This document shows positions 1 to 9,401 of a stretch of DNA of 39,019 nt, one piece after another. The stretch lies in NCBI GenBank assembly GCA_016871685.1, contig VHCM01000009.1:1-39019 (forward strand). Direction: 5' to 3'. The position numbers and the translations under genes were made by a program. Within the stretch, counting starts at the first letter, position 1. The number at the start of each line of letters is the position of its first letter. The notes beneath the pieces were generated by a model, which was not told where the DNA came from, made no database searches, and saw only the letters and a list, made by a program, of their open reading frames with translations. Origin of the DNA: Verrucomicrobiota bacterium (GTDB taxonomy: Bacteria > Verrucomicrobiota > Verrucomicrobiia > Verrucomicrobiales > Akkermansiaceae).

Positions 1-594
1 CTTGACCCAGAACCCCTCGCGGCCTTCGAGGAATCCGGCGGCTTTGCCGAGGAATTCCGCGACGGGTTTGCCCTCGATGAAGCAATGGTAGTCGATCACG
101 GCGAAGTCGCCGGTCGCGGCACCGCGGCCCTCGATGTCGGTGTATTCGGTGAAGCGCTCCTGGAGTTGGCGCAACTCGCCTTCCACCTCCGACTCGGGCA
201 ACGCGGCGGGAGGCACGATGATGCGGATCCCTTTGTATTCCGGCAGGGTGATTTCAGGCGCGAGCGTGAGCTTGGTGACGAAGGCGATGCCACCGTCGGG
301 CAGTTCTGCCAAATCCTCGGGCTGGCTGGCCTCGAGGATGTGCAGGTCGTCGCGTTTGAACGCCTCCTGGAACGCCTCGCCGAGCAATTCCTCGCGCAGC
401 TCTTCGCCAATCGCCTTGGCGAAGCGTTTTTCGACGATCGCGCGCGGGGCCTTGCCCGGCCGGAAGCCGGGGACTCGGGCGGCACCGGTGTAGCGGCTGA
501 CGATTTGCTGACGTCGTTCCTTGACGTTTTGGGCGGGGATTTCGACACGCAGCGTGGCGCTGCAGTTGGGCTGTTTCTCGACGACGAGGTTCAT
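1..594 (-). CDS. tig: Trigger factor, N-terminal part (runs off the left edge)
   Basis: Own translation of the open minus frame from ATG at 594: MNLVVEKQPNCSATLRVEIPAQNVKERRQQIVSRYTGAARVPGFRPGKAPRAIVEKRF...; the VPGFRPGKAP motif is typical of trigger factor. Absent from the ORF track because no stop lies in the window. Confidence 0.93.
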   Translation of the reverse strand, partial: MNLVVEKQPNCSATLRVEIPAQNVKERRQQIVSRYTGAARVPGFRPGKAPRAIVEKRFAKAIGEELREELLGEAFQEAFKRDDLHILEASQPEDLAELPDGGIAFVTKLTLAPEITLPEYKGIRIIVPPAALPESEVEGELRQLQERFTEYTDIEGRGAATGDFAVIDYHCFIEGKPVAEFLGKAAGFLEGREGFWVK

Positions 595-745
595 GAGGGA
601 AGTGAGGATTCAGGGCGGGGGATGCCGGGTCGGCAACCCTACGGAGCGTGCTCTCCATTTGTCAAACCGGGCGTGCGAAAAGCAGATCGGCGGCGACGGG
701 ATGCGGAGGGGTGACGGGATGAACTCCGGCAGGCTGCATCCGCGA

Positions 746-1585
746 TCACGTGCCGGTGGTGCCCGACCAATGCCAAAGCCCGGGGTCGAGTTCGTGGCGC
801 GCGCAGCGGGCGAGGTTCCCGGCATCGGCATCCTCATGAAGCACCGCGGCCATGGCCGACCCGGATCCGCAAAGAAACGCCGCGCGGGTTTCCTCGCGGG
901 CGAGCAGCCACTGCTTGAGCTCGGCGAGGAACCGGTGCTTGCCGAAGACCGGTCGCTCGAGGTCGTTGACGATCCGCACGCCATCGACCTCTTGTTCGCG
1001 TTCGTCGATGCCCGGCAGAGCTTCGCTGTCCTGCCAACGAGCGTAGGCGTCGGGGGTCAGCACCTCGAACCACGGCTTGAGCAACAGCACGCGCAGCGGC
1101 GGCGGCGTTTCGGCATCCTGAACCACCTCGCCGCGGCCGGTGCAGCGCACCGCGCCGTCGCGCAGGAAGCACGGCACGTCCGATCCGAGCGTGGCTGCGA
1201 GCGACTCAAGCCCCGGGAGGCCGAGGCGTCCGTCGTGCAGTTGGTCGAGCGCCTTGAGTGTGGTGGCGGCGTCACTGCTGCCGCCACCGAGTCCGGCACC
1301 GTGGGGAATCCGCTTTTCCAACGTGATGCCGCAGGTGCAGCTCACCTTGGCGGCCTGCTCGTAAGCGCGCACGGCCGCGACCACCAGATTTCCCTCGTCC
1401 GCGGGGAGTGCGGGATCGTTGCATGCAAACGAGAAGCGCTTGCCGGGTTCGAACGTCAGCACATCGTGAAGGCCGGGCAGTTTGATCAACAAGCTGTCGA
1501 TCTCGTGAAATCCGTCGTCGCGCTTGCGCAGCACGCGCAGCGAGAGGTTGAGTTTGGCGGGGGCGTGCAGGGTGAGCGGGCTCAT
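746..1585 (-). CDS. ispE: 4-diphosphocytidyl-2-C-methyl-D-erythritol kinase
   Basis: MSPLTLHAPAKLNLSLRVLRKRDDGFHEIDSLL... with GHMP-kinase motif PHGAGLGGGSSDAA; start moved to 1585 from the track's 1777. Confidence 0.94.
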   Translation of the reverse strand: MSPLTLHAPAKLNLSLRVLRKRDDGFHEIDSLLIKLPGLHDVLTFEPGKRFSFACNDPALPADEGNLVVAAVRAYEQAAKVSCTCGITLEKRIPHGAGLGGGSSDAATTLKALDQLHDGRLGLPGLESLAATLGSDVPCFLRDGAVRCTGRGEVVQDAETPPPLRVLLLKPWFEVLTPDAYARWQDSEALPGIDEREQEVDGVRIVNDLERPVFGKHRFLAELKQWLLAREETRAAFLCGSGSAMAAVLHEDADAGNLARCARHELDPGLWHWSGTTGT

Positions 1586-2292
1586 GGCGGGGCATCGCGG
1601 ACGATCAGGGCCATCATGCGGCCGGTGCTGCCGAGTTCCTTGCGGTAGCTGTAGAAACGCCGGAGATCTGACGCGGTATTCATGCCGCAGTCGATCAAAT
1701 TTCCGATCCCGGTGCGTGCGGCTTGCCGGCGGATTGCCGCGGCGAAATCGACCTCGTAATCGGGCGGGCGGATGCACGGGCCGAGCACCGCGGTGACGTC
1801 GCCTGGCCGGGTGCCGAACGCGCGGGCCATCACGTCGAGCGCACGGCCGAGGATGTCGGATTCGGTTCCTTTTTTCCCCGAATGCAACAGCCCGACCGCG
1901 CCCGTCGATCGGTCGGCAAGCCAGATCGCCCCGCAGTCGGCCACATGGATGCAGAGCACCACACCGGCCTCGCGGGTGACGAGTCCGTCGGCCCCGGGCA
2001 CGACCGGCAGGCCATCGGGCGCGATCGTTTCCGTCGCACCCGGCACGATTGCCACTTCACATCCGTGGACCTGCTCGCCACGCCAGCAGCGCGCATCATC
2101 AGCGGTGAACGCGCGCAGCGCCGCCTCGTGATGTGGGCGCAGCCGACGCATCGCCTCGTCGCGCGGGCAGGCGACGTCGAGGCCGGGCAGGCGTCCGACC
2201 CAGCCAGCGCGCACGCCGGGCACGCTCCGCAGGGCATCGAGCCACGCGGGTGACTCCAGCACCGTGTCGGCTGTGGCACCGCGATCGCTCAT
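1582..2292 (-). CDS. pgeF: PgeF/YfiH-family protein (laccase-domain, peptidoglycan editing factor)
   Basis: Family motifs WRGEQVHG, ADGLVTREAGVVLCIHVADCGAI, VLGPCIRPPDYEVD; 4-nt ATGA overlap with ispE. Confidence 0.9.
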   Translation of the reverse strand: MSDRGATADTVLESPAWLDALRSVPGVRAGWVGRLPGLDVACPRDEAMRRLRPHHEAALRAFTADDARCWRGEQVHGCEVAIVPGATETIAPDGLPVVPGADGLVTREAGVVLCIHVADCGAIWLADRSTGAVGLLHSGKKGTESDILGRALDVMARAFGTRPGDVTAVLGPCIRPPDYEVDFAAAIRRQAARTGIGNLIDCGMNTASDLRRFYSYRKELGSTGRMMALIVRDAPP

Positions 2293-2312
2293 GGTTCCTG
2301 CGGCACGCGGCT

Positions 2313-2768
2313 TCAGCCGATCGAGCGGCTGCGGATCGCGCGCTTGGTGTGCTCGACCGTCTCCGCCTCGTCTTCGTCGAGGTTGGCGAGGATGTCGGCA
2401 AGGTCGCTGGCGATTTCCGCGCGCATCTTCGACACGAGCTGCACGCCCTTGTGCGTGATCCGCACGAGGATCTTGCGCCGGTCCTCGGCCGCATGGACCC
2501 GCTCGACGTAGCCGAGCTTCTCCAAGCGGTCGACCAATCCGGTGGCAGCGGCAGTCGAATGCCCCATCTTCTTGGCGATGTCGGACATCGTCAGCGATTC
2601 CTCGCTCGACAGATAGGTCAGCAGGAAAAACTGGGGAAACGAGACATTCCCTTTGTTGAGCTGCGCCGAGAGGTTGAGGATGCAGCTCCGCTGGGTGAAG
2701 AGGACGAAGTCAGCAAGGCGGTCCGCATCGGCTTTCACCGACGCGCCGGAGGCGTTCGTGGATTTCAT
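2313..2768 (-). CDS. MarR-family transcriptional regulator
   Basis: LTMSDIAKKMGHSTAAATGLVDRLEKLGYVERVHAAEDRRKILVRITHKG: canonical MarR winged helix. Confidence 0.93.
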   Translation of the reverse strand: MKSTNASGASVKADADRLADFVLFTQRSCILNLSAQLNKGNVSFPQFFLLTYLSSEESLTMSDIAKKMGHSTAAATGLVDRLEKLGYVERVHAAEDRRKILVRITHKGVQLVSKMRAEIASDLADILANLDEDEAETVEHTKRAIRSRSIG

Positions 2769-3101
2769 GTTGGCTGGTTGTGGGGTTCATGGGGACGGGT
2801 GCACCACCCGCAGGGCCGACCAAACGATCGTCCGTAGGGCAGTGCTGGTTGGGACTTTCAAAAAATACGGATTCCCGAGAGGTTCCGGAAGCAAATAATT
2901 CGTTCTTTCCTGATCATTTTCAAAAAAAGATTCGTTTTGTTTACAAAATAGCATGGTTTGTGCTGAATTTCCAGTAAAATCGATCATTCGCTCGTCTGGA
3001 TCATTCGTTTACCCGGAGCCGTTGTGTTGCCTGCGGGTGATGATCGCTGCTCGACATCGGGGGGGGTGGGTTGATGCAGACCTGCACCTCTTGCACCCGG
3101 A

Positions 3102-3599
3102 ATGAATATTTTGATGATTCGTTTGCTATTTAGACGAGAATTCCGCAAAGAATTGCCGCCTAGACCGAACATGTGCATGAACGTTGCCAGTACCAAGCCC
3201 GACGAACACTCGTCGGACAGTTCCGCCATGGGTGATTCGGATCGGGGCGGTTTGAACGGTTGTGGTACTCTTCCGATGAAGCGAATGGATGCGATTTTGC
3301 ATACCATGCGCAATCGCAGGATTTCGTTGAGCGCGCTGCATGCGCTGACAAATCTGTACCTCAACCGGCCCTGCAAGCCGACCTTGAGCGAGTTGGCAGG
3401 CAATCTGGGCCTGACCACTGCCGCGGTGACCAGTGTCGCCGATGCTCTTGAAACTCTCGGATTTGCGTCGCGGTTTTTCGATCATCGCGACCGCCGCCGC
3501 ACACGTTTGTCGCTGACTCCGCGCGGGCATGCCTTCGCCGAATGGATCAGCGACAGCATGGGTGGAAGGCCCGACGTGAAAAACGTGGTGCCTGAATAA
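3102..3599 (+). CDS. MarR-like winged-helix regulator
   Basis: PTLSELAGNLGLTTAAVTSVADALETLGFASRFFDHRDRRRTRLSLTPRG; start codon uncertain (in-frame ATG also near 3172). Confidence 0.85.
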   Translation: MNILMIRLLFRREFRKELPPRPNMCMNVASTKPDEHSSDSSAMGDSDRGGLNGCGTLPMKRMDAILHTMRNRRISLSALHALTNLYLNRPCKPTLSELAGNLGLTTAAVTSVADALETLGFASRFFDHRDRRRTRLSLTPRGHAFAEWISDSMGGRPDVKNVVPE

Positions 3600-3788
3600 C
3601 ACGGTCGTTGGTTTCTACGCCTGAATGCGTTTCGCCAGTTTGTTGGGAACCGCCACTCGATTCATGCTTGAGATCGCATGATTGAGGGAACATTCTCGGT
3701 TAGGCGGGTAGTTCGAATCGGTCGTCCCCCGGGAAGGCTGGTTCTCTGACCGCATGAGATCGCTGAGAATTCACCCGGGTCGCGCATC

Positions 3789-4616
3789 GTGCTCGACCAG
3801 TGGCGGCAGCGTGATCGGATGGCAGTCATGAAACGTTGGTTGAACTTGTTCGGCGGCGATCGGCGGATCCCAAACCTGCTCGTGATCGGCACGCAGAAGG
3901 GCGGAACGTCGACCCTGCATGAATGCCTGTCGGGGCATCCGGAGGTGTTCATGACCGCTGTCAAGGAGTTGCACCACTTCTACAACCAGGATCATGATCA
4001 GGACTGGCTGCGCGGTCATTTTCAAGATGCGAAAGCCTTGCAGGCAAGGTGGCGGGGCGAGAGCACGCCGTATTATTTGTTTCACCCGCAGGTGCCGGCG
4101 AGGGTTGCGCGCGAGCTGCCCGGCCTGCGCTGCATCGCTTTGTTGCGCGATCCGGCCGAGCGCGCGTGGTCGCACTACAAGATGATGCGCCGGCTCGGGC
4201 TGGAGGATGCGGCCACCTTCGAGGAGGCGCTCGAACTGGAGTCGGCGCGGCTGGCGGGTGATGAGGCGAAGCTCGTCGCGGACCCGGCCCACTGGAGTGG
4301 CGCGCACATGCGGCACAGTTACCTTGCGCGCGGGTTCTACCACCCGCAGTTGTGCCACTGGCTCCGGTTCGTCCCCGCCAACAACCTGCTGGTGATCCGG
4401 AGCGAGATTTTTTTCAACGATCCGGTGTGTGCGCTGGAGTCGGTCGCCGCATTCCTCGGCGTCGAAAACCGCTTCGATCCACCGCGCGAGGCGGTGAATA
4501 CCGGCGAGCCGGGCGATTTGGATCGCGGGCTGCGCGCCACGCTTGATGCCGGGTTTGCCGAGGACCAGCGCATGCTCGACCAACTGGTGCGCTCACTGCC
4601 GCACCATTGCTGGTGA
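3789..4616 (+). CDS. Sulfotransferase
   Basis: PAPS-loop motif LVIGTQKGGTSTLHECLSGHPEV and 3'-phosphate motif LLRDPAERAWSHYKMM. Confidence 0.9.
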   Translation: MLDQWRQRDRMAVMKRWLNLFGGDRRIPNLLVIGTQKGGTSTLHECLSGHPEVFMTAVKELHHFYNQDHDQDWLRGHFQDAKALQARWRGESTPYYLFHPQVPARVARELPGLRCIALLRDPAERAWSHYKMMRRLGLEDAATFEEALELESARLAGDEAKLVADPAHWSGAHMRHSYLARGFYHPQLCHWLRFVPANNLLVIRSEIFFNDPVCALESVAAFLGVENRFDPPREAVNTGEPGDLDRGLRATLDAGFAEDQRMLDQLVRSLPHHCW

Positions 4617-4683
4617 TCGCGGATGACCGTCCGCCGGGCCCTTCCTCTGCATCTCCGTCCACCTGCCTTCGGTCTCTCTCATC

Positions 4684-5541
4684 ATGAAACGCCATCCCGA
4701 TTCCATCCGCGTTTACAGTCCGGAGCCGTTGTTGGGGCATCCGGTGGTGCTGGTGCGGTCGATCGCGCGCGACCTGCTGGCGGCGCGCGAGCTGGCTTGG
4801 CGTTTGTTCGTGCGCGACCTCAGCGCGCAATACCGTCAGACCTTCCTCGGCTACATCTGGGTGTTCCTGCCGCCGTTGGCGGCCTCGCTGACCTTCATCT
4901 TCCTGAATTCGCAGGGGATCGTGCGCATCGACAGCGGGGGCATTCCCTATCCGGCGTTTGCGATGATGGGCACGTTGCTGTGGCAGGTATTCGTCGATGC
5001 GGTGGCGAGTCCGGCGCAGTCGCTGATCTCCGCCAAGGCGATGCTCGCGAAGATCAACTTCCCGCGCGAGGCGGTGCTGATGGGTGGGCTGGCGATGGTG
5101 TGCTTCAATTTCCTGGTGCGCCTGCTGCTGGTTGCGGCCGTGCTGTGGTGGTGGCGCATTCCCGTGGACTCCGGCGTGCTGATGTTTCCGCTGGCAATGG
5201 CGGCGCTGCTCGCTTGCGGCTTTGCGATCGGACTGGCGATCACGCCGCTCGCCGGATTGTACGGCGACGTGATCCGCGCGATCCCGATCGTCGCGCAGTT
5301 CTGGATGTTGCTCACGCCGGTGGTTTATCCGGCACGCACCGAAGGGCTGGCCGGCGCACTCGCGGTTTGGAATCCGGTGTCCCCGCTGATCATCACCGCG
5401 CGCGAATCGCTCACCGCGCAGCCGCTTTCGCAACTGCAGCCGTTCTTCCTCGTCTTCGGTCTGTCGCTGTTGCTGGGCTTTTTTGGATTGGTCGGCTTCC
5501 GCCTCGCGATGCCGCACTTGATCGCGCGCATGGGAGGCTGA
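4684..5541 (+). CDS. ABC-2 type polysaccharide exporter permease (Wzm-like)
   Basis: FVRDLSAQYRQTFLGYIWVFLPPL typical of Wzm/TagG-type permeases; several hydrophobic segments; ATPase gene follows nearby. Confidence 0.9.
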   Translation: MKRHPDSIRVYSPEPLLGHPVVLVRSIARDLLAARELAWRLFVRDLSAQYRQTFLGYIWVFLPPLAASLTFIFLNSQGIVRIDSGGIPYPAFAMMGTLLWQVFVDAVASPAQSLISAKAMLAKINFPREAVLMGGLAMVCFNFLVRLLLVAAVLWWWRIPVDSGVLMFPLAMAALLACGFAIGLAITPLAGLYGDVIRAIPIVAQFWMLLTPVVYPARTEGLAGALAVWNPVSPLIITARESLTAQPLSQLQPFFLVFGLSLLLGFFGLVGFRLAMPHLIARMGG

Positions 5542-5607
5542 ACCGGCCTGATGCGCCGCGGCCCGGATCGGCCTGAATCATTTCTTTTTTCGTCGCTTCG
5601 TCCACCG

Positions 5608-6786
5608 ATGCACACCGACTCCCAGCGGCCGATTGTCTTCATCGCCACCAATCCGTGGGGATATGGCGGTGGGTCCGAATCCCTGTGGCAGGAAACCGCG
5701 ATGCGGCTCGTGCAGCGCGGTCGTCGCGTGATGGTGTGCGTGCAGGACCACGGCGAACTGACGCCCGAGCTCCTGCGGCTCAGGCAGGCGGGTGCCGCAT
5801 TCCTTTTCCGCAGGCGCTGGATCACGCGCGAGGATCCGAACCCACGCCGACTCGACTGGCGCGAGCGGATCGGCGGCTGGTTCGGCGGGCCACTCAGCCA
5901 ATACCAGTCGCTGGAGCGCATCGCCGGCTGTCGGCCTGCGCTGGTCGTGGTGAACCAATGCGAAAACGCGGACGGTGCATGGTGCGTCGCGGGTCTGTCG
6001 CAGCGGGGTCTTCCATTCGTCACGCTCATCCACAATGGCGGCCCCCAACTGTGGCCGAACGGCTATGAGGCCGACCTGCTGGCCGACCATCTGCCGCACG
6101 CGCTCGCGAATTATTTTTGTTCGCGTTCGAACCTCCGCTGGCTGGAAACCCAGCTCAGCATCCGTATCCCGAACGCCGGATTCTTCCATTACCCGCCGAA
6201 GGTGGCGCGGAACGTCGATTGCCCATGGCCGACCACCGACGAGCCGCTACGCGTTGCGATGGTCGGCCGGCTCGATCCAAAATCCAAAGGACACGATCTG
6301 GTCATTGCCTTGCTTGCCCGCGACGTCTGGCGCGAGCGTCCCGTCACGGTCGATGTCTTCGGCGACGGTCACTAGGAAGCGGCGCTCAAACGCCTTGTCG
6401 GAATGCACGGTGTGTCGTCGCTGGGCTTCCGCGGACACGTCGCGGATGTCACCGCAGTGTGGCGCGACCACCACGTGCTGTTGCAGCCGTCACACCACGA
6501 AGGGTTGCCCAACACGCTCACCGAGGCGATGCGTTGCGCGCGGCCGGCGGTGGTCACCGATGTCGGCGGCAACGCGGAACTCGTCGAAGAGGGCGTGAGC
6601 GGATTCATCGCGCGTCATGCCGACGAGGACTCGGTTGCCGATGCGATGGAGCGCTGCTGGGACCGCCGCCACGAGCTGCGCGCAATGGGGCTGGCGGCGC
6701 GTCGACGCGTGGATGCCTTCCTGCCCGCGGATCCCGCCGCAACGTTCGCCGACGAATTGCTTGTGCTCGCCGGAACCAACCGCTGA
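5608..6786 (+). pseudogene. GT4-family glycosyltransferase interrupted by in-frame TAG at 6373-6375
   Basis: ORFs 5551..6375 and 6403..6786 share a frame; translation across the TAG is ...VTVDVFGDGH*EAALKRLVGMHGVSSLGFRGHV..., and both halves align with the intact paralogue at 13935..15107. Confidence 0.85.
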
Positions 6787-6838
6787 GGCGCGGGATGTCG
6801 TGGATTTCTGGTTTTCCTCTTTCTCTTTCCTTTTTCCG

Positions 6839-8122
6839 ATGACCGATCCGATCGATTCAGCCACTTCCGCGGATGACGATGTCGTTGTGCGCGTTGACGG
6901 AGTTTCGAAGAAATTCTGCCGCGATTTGAAAAAATCGCTGTGGTACGGCATTCGCGATGTCGCGGCCGAGGTGTTGCCGGTCGGTCGCAGACGTTCGGCC
7001 GAGGAGCGCAACCGGACGCTTCGCGACGGCGAATTCTGGGCGGTCGACCAAGTGTCGTTCGAACTGCGGCGCGGTGAGTGCCTCGGGCTGATGGGGCACA
7101 ACGGCGCGGGCAAGACGACCTTGCTCAAGATGCTCAACGGGTTGATCAAGCCCGACACCGGCCGCATCGAGATGCGAGGGCGCGTCGGCGCGCTCATTGC
7201 GCTCGGTGCCGGATTCAACCCGCTGCTCACCGGTCGCGAGAACATCCTGGTGAACGGATCGATCCTCGGCTTGTCGCGCGACGAGATCGAATCGCGCATG
7301 GAAGAGATCATCGACTTCGCGGAGATCCGCGCGTCGATCGACGCGCCGGTGCAGAGTTATTCCTCCGGCATGCAGGTCAGGCTCGGCTTCGCTGTCGCCT
7401 CCGCGCTCGAGCCGGACATCCTGATCGCCGACGAGGTGCTCGCGGTGGGCGACTTCCGCTTCAAGTGGAAATGCTACGACCGGATCAAGCGGCTGCAGGA
7501 TTCCGGCGTGACGATCCTGCTGGTGTCGCACAATGCGGCCGATCTGATGCGCACCTGCGACAAGGGTCTGTTGATGGCCGGTGGCCGCATGCGCCTGCTG
7601 GGCACGATCGAGGAGGCCGTGCGTGCTTACGAAGAGGAGGGCGGTGATTTCAAGCCGCTGGCGGCTGACAAGACGGGTCGGCTTGCCGGTGCGCGGATCG
7701 AGGAGGTCACAGTCGGCGCGCCGCCATCCACGGGCGGTGCCGGGCGGGTTGCGGTTGAGTTGATCGTCGATTGCGACACCGCCATTCCGCAGGCAAGAAT
7801 CGTGGTGACCCTCCACAGCGCCCGCGGCGGCCATGTGGTTTTCACGGTTTCCTCATTCCGCGAGCTGGGCTGGATCCGGCTGGAGCAGGGTCGGTCGCGC
7901 GTCGTAGTCGGGTTCTCGGGTTTCGACCTGCAGGCCGGATCCTACTCAGTCTACGCCAGCGTGCGTGGGGTGGGACTGGACGACTTCTATGACCGCCGCC
8001 AGTCCGGGAAAATGCTCTACATCGCCGAGCCGCAGCAGAATTTCGAGGGATTTGGCGTGAACGGCATCGTGTTGCCGCAGTGCGCGTGGAGCATCGAAAA
8101 CGCCGCTGCATCCGATTCTTGA
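6839..8122 (+). CDS. ABC transporter ATP-binding protein (Wzt-like) with C-terminal extension
   Basis: Walker A GHNGAGKTTLLK, signature YSSGMQVRLGFA, Walker B DILIADEVLAVGD; about 140-aa C-terminal domain as in Wzt; start moved to ATG 6839. Confidence 0.92.
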   Translation: MTDPIDSATSADDDVVVRVDGVSKKFCRDLKKSLWYGIRDVAAEVLPVGRRRSAEERNRTLRDGEFWAVDQVSFELRRGECLGLMGHNGAGKTTLLKMLNGLIKPDTGRIEMRGRVGALIALGAGFNPLLTGRENILVNGSILGLSRDEIESRMEEIIDFAEIRASIDAPVQSYSSGMQVRLGFAVASALEPDILIADEVLAVGDFRFKWKCYDRIKRLQDSGVTILLVSHNAADLMRTCDKGLLMAGGRMRLLGTIEEAVRAYEEEGGDFKPLAADKTGRLAGARIEEVTVGAPPSTGGAGRVAVELIVDCDTAIPQARIVVTLHSARGGHVVFTVSSFRELGWIRLEQGRSRVVVGFSGFDLQAGSYSVYASVRGVGLDDFYDRRQSGKMLYIAEPQQNFEGFGVNGIVLPQCAWSIENAAASDS

Positions 8123-8126
8123 AACA

Positions 8127-9401
8127 ATGGCTGATCCGCAGTGCTGGCTCCTGGTGAGCTTCGACCAGTGGCGCGGCGACTGGCTGCACCAGCCGTGGCT
8201 CAACCTGCCCTGTCTGCAACGATTCGCGCGATCGGCCTGGCAGGCACCGCGGTGCCATCCGGCCAGCCCGATGTGCGTGCCCTCGCGAGCGAGTCTGCTC
8301 ACCGGGCTGCGTCCGCGTGATGCGGGGGTCGACCACCTCGACGACTTCCGCATGCCGGCCAATGCGCCGTCGTTCGTGCGCGACCTGCGCGACACCGGCT
8401 ACGCCACCCATCTCATCGGCAAGACGCATTGGACGCCGCACGGCCGGCCGCGCGACCTGCGCGACGATCTGCCGCTGATGCACGCCCTCGGCTTCGACCG
8501 CGTGCGCGAGATCGCCGGTCCGCGTGCACTGTCCCGCGTGCGCTGCGAACTTACGGACCTGTGGGAGCGCGCGGGCGTGATGCAGGCGTATCGGGATGAT
8601 CTCGAAGACCGCTATCGCGGAAACCGCGCCGAGGTCGTGCGGCCGACCGTTCTGCCCGACGAGTTGTACCCGGACATCTGGGTTGGAACCGAGGCGCGCA
8701 AGGAACTCGCCGCGATGCCCGCCGATCGTCCCTGGTTCTTGTGGGTGAGTTTTCCCGGGCCGCACGAGCCGTTCGACACGCCCGCATCCTGGAGGGGCAG
8801 GGGATCGTGCGGAAAGATCCCGCCACCGCAACCGCGTCCGGCCGATGCGTTCGACCACGCTCCGCCCGGGTCGCACCTGCGGCGCAAACTCGACCGCTGG
8901 CCGGATGGCATTGATGCCGATGTGATCGATGTGATCCGCCGGGATTACGCCGACCACCTCGCGCTGCTCGACGCGCAGTTCGAGGGGCTTTTGGAAACCC
9001 TCTTGCAACGAAGCGACCGCGGACGCGTCGCGGTGAGTGTGATCAGCGATCATGGCGAGTTGCTCGGCGACTGGAGCCTGTTGCTCAAAAGCTGCTTCCT
9101 CGACGGAGCGGTGCGCAGCTTGTGCCTGCACCGGCCGCCGGACGGATGCCCGACGCCGCGAAGTGCGGATGAATCCACGCCGGTACCGCTCACCGAGGCA
9201 GTCTGGCGCATCGCAGGAAACGTGCGCGATGGCGGAGATGCGGATCGCTTGAACGATCCGTGGGGACCGTGCGAATGCGAGCTGGGCAATGAGCGGGTGC
9301 GCTTCGAAGGAGGGAACGCGGTGGCCATTCCGGGATCGCGGGATGGCGCACGCGCACTCGGTTCGCGCATCAACGGCCGCATCAAACGACGTCTGACATG
9401 A
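8127..9401 (+). CDS. Sulfatase (alkaline phosphatase superfamily, Cys-type)
   Basis: Formylglycine motif C-V-P-S-R in ASPMCVPSRASLLTGLRPRD; VISDHGELLGDW near the C terminus. Confidence 0.88.
   Translation: MADPQCWLLVSFDQWRGDWLHQPWLNLPCLQRFARSAWQAPRCHPASPMCVPSRASLLTGLRPRDAGVDHLDDFRMPANAPSFVRDLRDTGYATHLIGKTHWTPHGRPRDLRDDLPLMHALGFDRVREIAGPRALSRVRCELTDLWERAGVMQAYRDDLEDRYRGNRAEVVRPTVLPDELYPDIWVGTEARKELAAMPADRPWFLWVSFPGPHEPFDTPASWRGRGSCGKIPPPQPRPADAFDHAPPGSHLRRKLDRWPDGIDADVIDVIRRDYADHLALLDAQFEGLLETLLQRSDRGRVAVSVISDHGELLGDWSLLLKSCFLDGAVRSLCLHRPPDGCPTPRSADESTPVPLTEAVWRIAGNVRDGGDADRLNDPWGPCECELGNERVRFEGGNAVAIPGSRDGARALGSRINGRIKRRLT

Noticed and set aside
96-548. Minus-strand 150-aa ORF and overlapping plus-strand ORFs at the left edge
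   Set aside because: Out-of-frame shadows of trigger factor; Arg/Ser/Pro-rich composition typical of spurious frames in GC-rich DNA.
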